This document shows, piece by piece, positions 55,252-63,054 of a stretch of 64,000 bases of DNA (positions within the stretch are counted from its first letter, which is position 1; every line of letters starts with the position of its first letter). The position numbers were made by a program, and so were the translations under genes. The stretch is from Companilactobacillus bobalius (GTDB lineage: Bacteria; Bacillota; Bacilli; Lactobacillales; Lactobacillaceae). The DNA lies in the NCBI RefSeq assembly GCF_009764355.1, contig NZ_LNUA01000032.1:620001-684000 (forward strand). Reading direction: 5' to 3'. A model generated the notes under the pieces. It was not told the origin of the DNA. It saw nothing but the letters and a program-made list of their open reading frames with translations, and did no database searches.

Positions 55252-56044
55252 TAAAGTCATTACAAAAAAAGATTTATTCAGAGCTAACTGGCGTTGGCTT
55301 TGGTCAAGTCAAATTTGTTGGAATTATGAAAGAATGATGTCTACTGGTTACCTATATACCATGCTTCCAACACTTAAAAAACTTTATTCAAAAGATAACG
55401 ATCGTGTAGAAATGATGAAGATGCACAACCAATTCTTTAATACCAATGCCTACGTTGGTGGTTTCATCATTGGTATGGATATGGCTATTGAGGAAAAAGA
55501 AGGAATAAAAGCGAAAGATACGATTGCTGGATTAAAGACTGGCTTAATGGGGCCTTTTGCAGGTGTTGGTGATACTATTTTTGGAGTTATTCTTCCCACC
55601 ATTTTTGGATCAATTGGTGCTTATATGGGACTTCACGGAAATCCAATTGGCGCAATTATCTGGCTTTTAGTTAATTTTGCCGTATTATTCTTAAGATTTT
55701 CATTATTACCATTAGGTTATTCTCAAGGTGAAAAATTAATTTACGCTGCCGGTGACAAACTAAACAAAATTACCGATTCAGCAATCTTGCTTGGTGTTAC
55801 TGTTGTTGGCGCATTGATTCCAACCGTGGTATCAGTTAAAGTTCCCTTAGTCTTCAAAACCGGTAAGGTTGTTCTTAAAGCCCAATCTATTTTGAATCAA
55901 ATTATGCCTTCTCTTGTACCAGTCATTTTAGTGGCAATTTGTTATTGGCTATTAGGTAAAAAGAAAATGAATTCAACAAGACTAATCGTTTCTGTTTTAA
56001 TTGTTGGAATTATCCTTGGTGGATTAGGTATTTTAAGTAAGTAA
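55226..56044 (+). CDS. PTS mannose-family EIID
   Basis: 272 residues from the ATG at 55226, with GAGGGGG nine bases before it; overlaps EIIC by 26 bases. EIID pattern: NWRWLWSSQICWNYERMMSTGY, then TGLMGPFAGVGDTIFGVILP, and the C-terminal helices. Forms the membrane channel with EIIC. The unit ends in a terminator. Confidence 0.9.
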   Translation: MNSVNTKTNKVITKKDLFRANWRWLWSSQICWNYERMMSTGYLYTMLPTLKKLYSKDNDRVEMMKMHNQFFNTNAYVGGFIIGMDMAIEEKEGIKAKDTIAGLKTGLMGPFAGVGDTIFGVILPTIFGSIGAYMGLHGNPIGAIIWLLVNFAVLFLRFSLLPLGYSQGEKLIYAAGDKLNKITDSAILLGVTVVGALIPTVVSVKVPLVFKTGKVVLKAQSILNQIMPSLVPVILVAICYWLLGKKKMNSTRLIVSVLIVGIILGGLGILSK

Positions 56045-56080
56045 CTTCTTGAACATTAACTATTTTCTATCATTAATAAT

Positions 56081-56115
56081 AAAAAAGAGCCTGATCAATC
56101 ACAGGTTCTTTTTTA
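56081..56115. terminator. Terminator after PTS operon
   Basis: Stem AAAGAGCCTG/CAGGTTCTTT (one G-U) with a 7-8-base loop, A6 before and T6 after. It can also serve the converging antitoxin gene. Confidence 0.8.
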
Positions 56116-56119
56116 TTAA

Positions 56120-56359
56120 TTATTTTCCATCATGTAACTTTCTAAACTCACTCAACGGCATACCATCAAACGAATTATCTTCATGATTCAATCCATTCAA
56201 CAATTTTATTTCAGCTTGTATCTTATTCCATTCTTTTGAATTAACTAAGATTCCCACTTCATTGCCATCTTTTGTAAAAGTTATTGGATTACCTTCTCTT
56301 AATTCACTAAACACTTTTGTATATTCCTTTAGAGCTGAAATTGGCCTTACCTCTGACAT
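56120..56359 (-). CDS. Phd/YefM-type antitoxin without a toxin partner
   Basis: 79 residues from the ATG at 56359 (GGAGTGGG site). Pattern of the Phd/YefM DNA-binding antitoxin: VRPISALKEYTKVFSEL, then NPITFTKDGNEVGILVNSKEW. The second toxin gene normally begins just before or after the antitoxin's stop. Here a terminator follows within five bases and no such ORF exists, so the gene stands alone. It may be a remnant or a regulator of another module. Confidence 0.75.
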   Translation of the reverse strand: MSEVRPISALKEYTKVFSELREGNPITFTKDGNEVGILVNSKEWNKIQAEIKLLNGLNHEDNSFDGMPLSEFRKLHDGK

Positions 56360-56423
56360 TACACCCACTCCTCTCAAGTAAATTTGAATACATAATATCA
56401 TTATATTCTAGTGTAATCATTAC

Positions 56424-56458
56424 AAAAAAATCCCGACTCCATTTTGGAATCGGGATTT
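56424..56458 (-). terminator. Terminator of the ABC-F gene
   Basis: Stem AAATCCCGACTCC/GGAATCGGGATTT (one mismatch), 4-base loop, A-run upstream that reads as T-run on the minus strand. Confidence 0.85.
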
Positions 56459-56461
56459 TGC

Positions 56462-58084
56462 TTATTTATCTAATTCGTTGATTTGTGCTTCAATTTGATC
56501 ATTACTTCTGAATTCATCATAAGTAGTATCTGCTCGATCAATCACACCATTTGCTGTTAAGTAAATCAAACGGTTAGCAATTGTCTGAATAAATTGGTGG
56601 TCATGTGAAGCAAAGATAATTGAACCTTTATAGTCAATCAAACTATCATTCAAGGCTGTAATTGATTCCAAATCTAAATGGTTAGTTGGATCATCAAGTA
56701 GTAAAACATTGGCCTTCAATAACATCATTTTTGATAACATGACACGAACTTTTTCTCCACCAGATAGAACGTTAACTTTCTTTGTAACATCATCCCCAGA
56801 GAATAACATTCTTCCTAAGAAACCACGCAAGAAAGTATCGTCATCTTCACCTTTTTCAGCAAATTGACGTAACCAATCAATAATCGGCGTGTCTTCATTG
56901 AACATTGAATTAAAGTCTTTTGGTAAGTATGCTTGGCTAGTTGTAACACCCCAAGTTACTGTACCTGAATCTGGTTCTAATTCACCTGTCAATACTTTGA
57001 ATAAGGCTGTTGTTACCATATCATTTTTGGCTAAAAAGGCTACTTTATCATCTTTATTCAAAATAAAGTTAGCATTCTTCAAAACAGTCTTTCCATCAAT
57101 AGAAATCGTCAAATCCTTCACCTGTAATAAATCATTTCCGATTTCACGGTTAGGAACAAACTTGATAAATGGATAACGACGTGAACTTGGTTGAATATCA
57201 TCTAACGTAATCTTATCAAGCATCTTCTTACGAGAAGTGGCCTGTTTAGATTTAGAAGCATTCGCCGAGAAACGAGCAATAAAGTCTTGTAACTCTTTGA
57301 TTTTTTCTTCTTTTTTAGAGTTCTGATCTTGTTTCATTTGTTGAGCTAATTCTGAAGATTGTTGCCAGAAATCGTAATTACCAGCATATAGTTGAATCTT
57401 ACTGTAATCCAAATCAGCCATATATGTACATACTTTATTCAAGAAGTAACGGTCATGGGATACGACAATAACAGTATTTTCAAAATTGATCAAAAATTCT
57501 TCCAACCAATCGATTGAATCAACATCAAGCCCATTAGTAGGCTCATCCAATAGCAAAACATCTGGTTGACCAAATAAAGCTTGGGCTAACAACACTTTAA
57601 TTTTTTGACCGGCTGTTAAATTAGCCATTTTTTCTTGATGCAGACTTTCAGGAATATTTAGGCCTTGAAGCATTTGTGAGGCTTCGCCCTCAGCTTCCCA
57701 GCCACCCATTTCACCAAATTTTGCTTCCAAGTCAGCAGCTTTTAGACCATCTTCTTCATTAAAGTCAGGTTTCATGTAGATGGCATCTTTTTCTTGCATA
57801 ATTTTATACAAGTCAGCATGACCCATGAGAACAGTTTCCATGACTGTGTAGTCATCATAGTCAAAGTGGTTCTGCTTTAAAGTAGCCAAACGTTCATTAG
57901 GTCCTAATTTAACAGAACCAGTTGAAGGAGTTATCTCACCTGATAACACTTTTAGAAAAGTTGATTTACCGGCACCATTTGCGCCGATTAAGCCGTAACA
58001 GTTTCCTGGGGCAAATTTAATATTTACATCCTCAAATAACTTACGATCAGCATAGTGCAAACTAACGTTACTTACAGTAATCAA
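56462..58084 (-). CDS. ABC-F family ATPase (YbiT/YkpA-like)
   Basis: 540 residues from TTG at 58084, matching the family's usual opening ITVSNVSLHYADRKLFEDVN; GAGGAT lies upstream. Two ABC cassettes: Walker A GANGAGKST in the first and a degenerate AFLAKNDMVTT in the second; signatures LTAGQK and LSGGEKVR; Walker B LLLDEPTNGLD and LLLDDPTNHLD. The inter-domain linker is charged (about 245-290). Soluble translation factor that acts on the ribosomal E site; antibiotic resistance cannot be inferred. Confidence 0.9.
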   Translation of the reverse strand: MITVSNVSLHYADRKLFEDVNIKFAPGNCYGLIGANGAGKSTFLKVLSGEITPSTGSVKLGPNERLATLKQNHFDYDDYTVMETVLMGHADLYKIMQEKDAIYMKPDFNEEDGLKAADLEAKFGEMGGWEAEGEASQMLQGLNIPESLHQEKMANLTAGQKIKVLLAQALFGQPDVLLLDEPTNGLDVDSIDWLEEFLINFENTVIVVSHDRYFLNKVCTYMADLDYSKIQLYAGNYDFWQQSSELAQQMKQDQNSKKEEKIKELQDFIARFSANASKSKQATSRKKMLDKITLDDIQPSSRRYPFIKFVPNREIGNDLLQVKDLTISIDGKTVLKNANFILNKDDKVAFLAKNDMVTTALFKVLTGELEPDSGTVTWGVTTSQAYLPKDFNSMFNEDTPIIDWLRQFAEKGEDDDTFLRGFLGRMLFSGDDVTKKVNVLSGGEKVRVMLSKMMLLKANVLLLDDPTNHLDLESITALNDSLIDYKGSIIFASHDHQFIQTIANRLIYLTANGVIDRADTTYDEFRSNDQIEAQINELDK

Positions 58085-58163
58085 ATATATAATCCTCATT
58101 TCTTAAACATAATTAAATTGCATTATACGGACTATTTTCAATGTATGCAAGTAAATATTCTCG

Positions 58164-58895
58164 TTATAGAGCCGTTATCAAGTAATAACAGCCACTAATT
58201 CCGATAAAAATATAAATGAAAAATTCCATAACTCGAATATTCAAATGACTAACCAATCGGTTGGCCAAGATTGTTCCTAAAACAGCCCCTATAAATCCTA
58301 CTAAAACAAATTTCAAATTGTCGACTGTTAGAATTCCAGTTGAAAAACGTAAGCTGGTCATGATAATCGTATCAATTAAAAAGAACGTTTGAATACTGGC
58401 TAAATAATTCTCTTTAGAATCAGAAATAGTCAAAAAGTACAGTGCCATTAGTGGTCCACCAATACCAAACATTCCATTGAAAAATCCTGAAATCAAAGCA
58501 AAGACCACCATGACATAAAATGGAATTGACTTAACCGATATCGACTTCAAATTCATTACAGTGTAGTACAGTGCCAAAATTATCAATAACAATCCTAATA
58601 AAATTTTTAAATACCCTGCTGCTAAATATTTACTCAAATGCAGTGAAAAAACGGCCATGACGATATAAATCAAAAATGGTCCAACCAATTTTTGCCACTT
58701 CAACGCTTTACGATACTTCCAAGCCACCATGATAATAGCAATCGACATCGTTAACGTGGAAACTCCAGCACTTTGATTGATCGGTAAAAGTTGTGGTAAA
58801 AAAACCATTAAGACAATTCCTGAACCAAAGCCAGTGACCCCTTGAACGAACCCCGCTAACGTGGCTGCCAAAATCATTACAAATATCCAACTCAT
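58164..58895 (-). CDS. TSUP-family sulfite/anion permease (TauE/SafE)
   Basis: 243 residues with seven to eight helices. Characteristic repeat at both halves: LAGFVQGVTGFGSGIV and LISGFFNGMFGIGGPLMALY. The family moves sulfur-containing or carboxylate anions, but the substrate here is unknown. GGAGGG before the ATG. Confidence 0.85.
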   Translation of the reverse strand: MSWIFVMILAATLAGFVQGVTGFGSGIVLMVFLPQLLPINQSAGVSTLTMSIAIIMVAWKYRKALKWQKLVGPFLIYIVMAVFSLHLSKYLAAGYLKILLGLLLIILALYYTVMNLKSISVKSIPFYVMVVFALISGFFNGMFGIGGPLMALYFLTISDSKENYLASIQTFFLIDTIIMTSLRFSTGILTVDNLKFVLVGFIGAVLGTILANRLVSHLNIRVMEFFIYIFIGISGCYYLITAL

Positions 58896-58940
58896 AAAAT
58901 ACCCTCCATATTAATATATTAACGTATTAATAGGTAGTTA

Positions 58941-59432
58941 TCAGTTATCTTTTGAAAGGAAATTGTAGATCATTGCCATCATGCCACCAATAACAACACC
59001 TGTGGCATTAGAAATCACATCATTAATATCGCTTGTACGATCAATCAAGAAATGATGTGACAAGACATATTGCATAGACTCAAAACTAGAACCAATCAGA
59101 ATTCCCAAAATAGCCAACAATATCAGTGGAAATTTCGGAAATACTTTTTTAATAAAGAAACCAAACGGTACAGTCATAATAATATTTTCATAAAACTCAA
59201 TTCCGGATAATTGTAATTCATATAGATTCACGCGTCCCAAACCAGGTGGCAGAATCTTAACTGTTATTCCATCAATAGAAATCGGCATGAACAAAACAGC
59301 CATCAATCCCACGAAATACAGCCAATAGAGTCACCTTTTGTATGGTCGAGAAAGTTTCTTTAAATTGCCAAAAATATATAAACCACTGACCATTGCTAAT
59401 AGCAAAATAAATAATGTCGGTATCCAACGCAT
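58941..59432 (-). pseudogene. VanZ-like protein interrupted by an in-frame TGA
   Basis: Starts at the ATG 59432 (MRWIPTLFILLL). After LSRPYKR a TGA (59331-59333) is followed, in the same frame, by LYWLYFVGLMAVLFMPISID and the rest of VanZ, ending at 58941. Compare the intact relative at 50687. A CGA or TGG codon changed by one base would give this. The downstream part has its own ATG but no ribosome site. Confidence 0.8.
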
Positions 59433-59511
59433 TGCTATACACCTCTCTTCCTTATTTTTTAATAATAAAAAATCGACCCATTTATAATTCATCGGTCGAC
59501 TTATTATGCCA

Positions 59512-60087
59512 CTATACACGTTGCTTTTCTAATTTAACCTGCAACTTAGTTCTTTCTTCAATCTTTTTAATAACTTCATTTATGGCTGCCACATCATGGC
59601 CATTGGAGGATAAATCTAAATCAACATCCCTACCCTTAGCCAATTTTAATGACAGATAATAAGGACTATTGAATGCCTGATATGCCGAATCCACCACATA
59701 AAACGTAGCATCAATTGAACCATCCGGTCCGATTCCCTTTGGCAAATCTATTCCTTTTCCAACAACGATTGAGAAGGCCTTAATTTCGTTAAATTTTACA
59801 GTCTCCTCATTGGATATATTGGGAAACAATATGGCCTTAACCCTCTTACCAGTTGTGCTGTAATCCTGATAATGAATGCCCCGATTATCAACGATCCACT
59901 GATCTAAATTATCTCTTGTTTTAAGAGTATATAGCATCACAATGGCTATCAAACAAGCAATACCAAACAAAATAGCTATCAATACTTTTCGTGATAATAG
60001 GTAAAAGAAAAATCCAATGATAATTCCACCAAATAGAGAAACCATCAACGGTAAATAATTAATCTTATGACCAAAACTCAAACTCAT
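59512..60087 (-). CDS. Two-helix membrane protein, unknown family
   Basis: 191 residues from the ATG at 60087. Helices at about 12-30 and 35-60, then a basic extracellular or cytoplasmic domain (YSTTGKRVKAILFP, VDLDLSSNGHDVAAI). A broken relative sits at 35351-35920 with the same layout, so the family is duplicated in this genome. Next to the broken VanZ gene. Confidence 0.7.
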   Translation of the reverse strand: MSLSFGHKINYLPLMVSLFGGIIIGFFFYLLSRKVLIAILFGIACLIAIVMLYTLKTRDNLDQWIVDNRGIHYQDYSTTGKRVKAILFPNISNEETVKFNEIKAFSIVVGKGIDLPKGIGPDGSIDATFYVVDSAYQAFNSPYYLSLKLAKGRDVDLDLSSNGHDVAAINEVIKKIEERTKLQVKLEKQRV

Positions 60088-60110
60088 TATCAGCACAACC
60101 CTTCATTTTT

Positions 60111-60128
60111 AATGTAAACTCTTACATT
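60111..60128. promoter_or_regulatory. Palindrome AATGTAA-N4-TTACATT
   Basis: Perfect 7-bp arms upstream of the 60087 gene. Its core GTAAACTCTTAC resembles the GTAAGCGTTTAC site before the related gene at 35920. Confidence 0.45.
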
Positions 60129-60186
60129 GATTATAACTCACATTTACTCCTCCATTGGGTTTGCATTATTCAATTTTTCTTTGGAG

Positions 60187-61056
60187 CTATTGCCCATTTA
60201 AAGAGATGGCTCCTTGTTGACGTTGTGGTCTTTGTTTAGGATCAAGGATATATCGATTAATTAAATCGATAATCTGGTCATTTTGAGGCAAATCAGAATG
60301 TTGAGCATCAGATCCGGAAACGGATATAGAGGTAAAGTGTTTAACTTGTCCCTGATAGATATATTTTCCGGCCATAACACTTCCCAGAGGCACCAATCCA
60401 TCAGAGTTATAAGTCTCTATCCCTGCAACTGAATAGACACTAAGACTTGATGGAATCTTATCACGATCGTCAATAAAATCGGATAACATTTGAGTTTTAT
60501 GACGAACCGATTTTTCATTAAAATTATATGGTGAACCAATTGTCATTAATTGCTTGATTTTTACCTGTTCTGAATATTCAGAATAATAATTTTCCAAAAA
60601 GGCTGTATAAATCAATCCACCATTTGAATGTCCAATGGCTTTAAAATTATTGAAATTATATTGTTTTGTCAAAAATTTAAAGGCTACGTTGAACCATTTA
60701 GCCTGCTTCTTAATATTGTCATAACCATCATGATTATTTTCAAAACCAACGACTATTACCGGCTCATTATCACCACGACGCAAACGTCCAGAAATATGTA
60801 GTTTACTATCGGTGGTAACTCGTATTTTGATTAAACTATGCGGATGTTTATTATTTTTGTTCAGTTTATCGACTAACGTATCAAACCGATTTACTGAAGC
60901 AGAACTACCTGGAATCATTATAACTGGTGACAGCTTAGAATTGTGAATCTTGGCTAATTCGGTTGTATTCTGATGTGACCAGTTCAATGAAACAAAAATC
61001 AGTGTTACTGACAGAACGATTCCTAGGATAGTCCAAAACCAATGCTTAATTTTCAT
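60187..61056 (-). CDS. DUF915-type alpha/beta hydrolase, membrane anchored
   Basis: 289 residues from the ATG at 61056 (AGGTGA before it; overlaps the EIIC gene by 11 bases). N-terminal helix (about 7-25) as a signal anchor. Nucleophile Ser in IGHSNGGLIY, oxyanion section MIPGSSASVNRFD, and His in SDAQHSDLP. This is the lactobacillar cell-surface hydrolase group (DUF915). Stops with TAG, so TAG is a normal stop in this genome. Co-transcribed with the EIIC gene. Confidence 0.8.
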   Translation of the reverse strand: MKIKHWFWTILGIVLSVTLIFVSLNWSHQNTTELAKIHNSKLSPVIMIPGSSASVNRFDTLVDKLNKNNKHPHSLIKIRVTTDSKLHISGRLRRGDNEPVIVVGFENNHDGYDNIKKQAKWFNVAFKFLTKQYNFNNFKAIGHSNGGLIYTAFLENYYSEYSEQVKIKQLMTIGSPYNFNEKSVRHKTQMLSDFIDDRDKIPSSLSVYSVAGIETYNSDGLVPLGSVMAGKYIYQGQVKHFTSISVSGSDAQHSDLPQNDQIIDLINRYILDPKQRPQRQQGAISLNGQ

Positions 61057-62287
61057 TGATGTCACCTGCCCTCTGACTAATTCGATCTGACAATTTGACG
61101 AACGGCATATAGATCAAGACATCAATCACTAATAAAATAGCCCCTAAAGCCAAAGTTATCCAGTTACCATTCGTACCAATAAATGCAATCAATGGGCCTG
61201 GAGTTCCCAAGGGAACTGGATAAGCAGCCACGGGCATCCAATGTAAGAGAATAAAAATTGCGGCCACTATCATATTAAACAATGGTGTAATGAGAAATGG
61301 TACTAGAAAAACTGGATTAAAGAGCACTGGTATACCAAGCATCATAGAATAATGACTATTAAATACCGCTGGAAAAATCGACCATTTGGCGACATTACGG
61401 TTTCGATTCTTTTTTGAAAAAATCAAAATAGCAATAATCAAAGCAATCATTACCCCACTACCACCAAAATTGGCGAAACTGTGGAATAAAGTTGTGTCGG
61501 TAAACTTATACGGTACATTCCAAGATGAACCGGCCTTCAAAGCCGCATTCATGTTAGCCATCGAAGGCGCATCATTAAAGGTAGGGTTATTGCTAAAAGT
61601 ACCCCCAACTGCCATCCAAGATAGTAAGTCAGTTAAGAAGCCCATGCCTAAAACATAGACTAATGAATTGAACGGAGAATGTTCAGTTACAAAACTAGCC
61701 ACATAAGTTGGTATTTCCAATTTCACTACAAATAATCCAGCTAAATTCAAAATTGCTGAAACTAATAAAACAATGAAAACAGGAATAATAATTTTGTAAC
61801 GTTGTTGAATCTTCGAATTATCAAAACTAACCCAAAGTCGACCACAGAGATAACCGATAATCAAAGCTATCAACATCCCCTGCGACATAAAGAAGCGACT
61901 AAAATTAGGTAATCCATCTTCAGTTGGTTGATATGAAATAATCAAAAACGACAACAATCCAATAGCTCCAGCACTGGCACCGTCCTTCTTATACTCTTTA
62001 GCAGTGAAATAAGCTATTCCATAAGCAGCATAGAGAGCAATCATATCAATTGTACAGTGAAAAATTACTTCCATAACCCAACTCAATTCACGTGAATATG
62101 GCAGCCAATTAGTAATGCCAAACATTTGTGCCATATAACCTGTTTTAGTTAAAAATGCGAACTTAATAACATCGGCAAAACTGCCTAATAACATAATCGG
62201 AAATAATAGCGTTAAAGTATTACGAACAGCACTCGCAACTTTAGTGTTACGAATCTGAGCAAAAGAATTCAATAAACGAGTGACCAT
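61046..62287 (-). CDS. PTS EIIC, lichenan/cellobiose type, orphan
   Basis: 413 residues, ten or so helices. FPIMLLGSFADVIKFAF near residue 29 and SFANFGGSGVMIALII and PVPLGTPGPLIAFIGTNGN later on are conserved in the CelB-like EIIC group. No EIIA or EIIB gene is nearby, so it must use domains from elsewhere or act without phosphorylation. GAGGGG before ATG. Confidence 0.85.
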   Translation of the reverse strand: MVTRLLNSFAQIRNTKVASAVRNTLTLLFPIMLLGSFADVIKFAFLTKTGYMAQMFGITNWLPYSRELSWVMEVIFHCTIDMIALYAAYGIAYFTAKEYKKDGASAGAIGLLSFLIISYQPTEDGLPNFSRFFMSQGMLIALIIGYLCGRLWVSFDNSKIQQRYKIIIPVFIVLLVSAILNLAGLFVVKLEIPTYVASFVTEHSPFNSLVYVLGMGFLTDLLSWMAVGGTFSNNPTFNDAPSMANMNAALKAGSSWNVPYKFTDTTLFHSFANFGGSGVMIALIIAILIFSKKNRNRNVAKWSIFPAVFNSHYSMMLGIPVLFNPVFLVPFLITPLFNMIVAAIFILLHWMPVAAYPVPLGTPGPLIAFIGTNGNWITLALGAILLVIDVLIYMPFVKLSDRISQRAGDINEN

Positions 62288-62517
62288 GTTTACCCCTCTT
62301 AACTATTCAACAAAGTATGTTCGTTATTCAATTTTATATTATTGACTTCTTATCAATTTTTATCCATAAAAAACACCCAAATTATCTGAAAAAAATGAGT
62401 TTATCTAACAATAAATTACACAAAAAATGGAATATCTTGTTGATCAAGATAAACATGGAACATACTTAAAATAAATAGAAGCAGGTAACCAAAACTGATT
62501 ACCTGCCTCTATTTTCC
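62288..62517. other. Intergenic region, 230 bases, with one terminator
   Basis: Contains the promoter area of the EIIC gene and the terminator at 62481-62511. A 15-codon ORF near 62429 has no support. Confidence 0.4.
62481..62511 (-). terminator. Terminator of the 62518-62796 gene
   Basis: Stem GCAGGTAA/TTACCTGC (62481-62488 and 62499-62506) with a 10-base loop, T-rich on the minus strand side. Confidence 0.7.
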
Positions 62518-62796
62518 CTAATACGGTTTTACTTTACTGCCGTAAATCTCATTACCATCGTAAACTGCATCGTTAACAGAGAATTTGTTGTCATCCAATA
62601 ATTTAATATCACTACCGATCCAATACCAGCCCGGAGTCAATGATGTTAATCCCAAGTGTGGACGTTGGAAGACGTGAGTCTCCATATAATACATCTTACT
62701 CTTAGCAAATCTCACTTGATTGTTATCATAATTTACTCGTAGGTAAAAATTTGGTAACAAAAGAACTGATTTAACACGTGGTGTCTCTTCATCCAT
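62518..62796 (-). CDS. Small cytoplasmic protein, unknown function
   Basis: 92 residues from the ATG at 62796, with GGGG nine bases upstream; beta-rich (KSVLLLPNFYLRVNYDNNQ, LTPGWYWIGSDIKLLDDNK). Conserved-looking opening but I do not recognise the family. Monocistronic with its own terminator. A cre-like GAAACCGCTTTCA at 62848-62860 lies upstream. Confidence 0.55.
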   Translation of the reverse strand: MDEETPRVKSVLLLPNFYLRVNYDNNQVRFAKSKMYYMETHVFQRPHLGLTSLTPGWYWIGSDIKLLDDNKFSVNDAVYDGNEIYGSKVKPY

Positions 62797-62959
62797 TCTA
62801 TCTTCCCCTTTCAATCTTTAATAAATTTAATATAACATTAATTTTTAGAAACCGCTTTCAAACATTGAATAGAAAATACATCCGTTATAAATTTATTTGT
62901 AAGTTTTCAATAAGTCTTATATCATGATAAGTATACTTTATAGAAATCAGGTGAAAACC

Positions 62960-63025
62960 ATGAATTTAACTAACATCATGGCTTGTATGCCCGCAAATGA
63001 TGCAGGACGTTTTTCAGCAAAATAA
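62960..63025 (+). CDS. 21-residue leader peptide upstream of the MFS pump
   Basis: ATG at 62960 with AGGTG upstream (62949-62953) and TAA at 63023-63025. Begins MNLTNIMACMPAND and ends with the codons for Gly-Arg-Phe-Ser-Ala-Lys. It is not in frame with the pump gene. The codons for Gly-Arg-Phe-Ser form the 5' arm of the hairpin that covers the pump's start codon. It looks like a regulatory leader rather than a functional protein; a drug-stalled ribosome at codons 10-14 would open the hairpin. Confidence 0.6.
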   Translation: MNLTNIMACMPANDAGRFSAK

Positions 63026-63054
63026 AATTTAGGAGTCTAAAATGAAAAACGTCC
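63005..63054 (+). promoter_or_regulatory. Translational attenuator hairpin over the MFS start codon
   Basis: Perfect 12-bp inverted repeat: GGACGTTTTTCA (63005-63016) and TGAAAAACGTCC (63043-63054). The 3' arm contains two of three bases of the ATG (63042-63044) and the 26-base loop contains the ribosome site AGGAG (63031-63035). The 5' arm can also pair with TGAAAA at 62952-62957 in the leader's own ribosome site region. Confidence 0.7.

Noticed and set aside
62429..62480. 15-codon ORF between the EIIC and 62518 genes
   Set aside because: No ribosome site and low complexity; it overlaps the terminator area.
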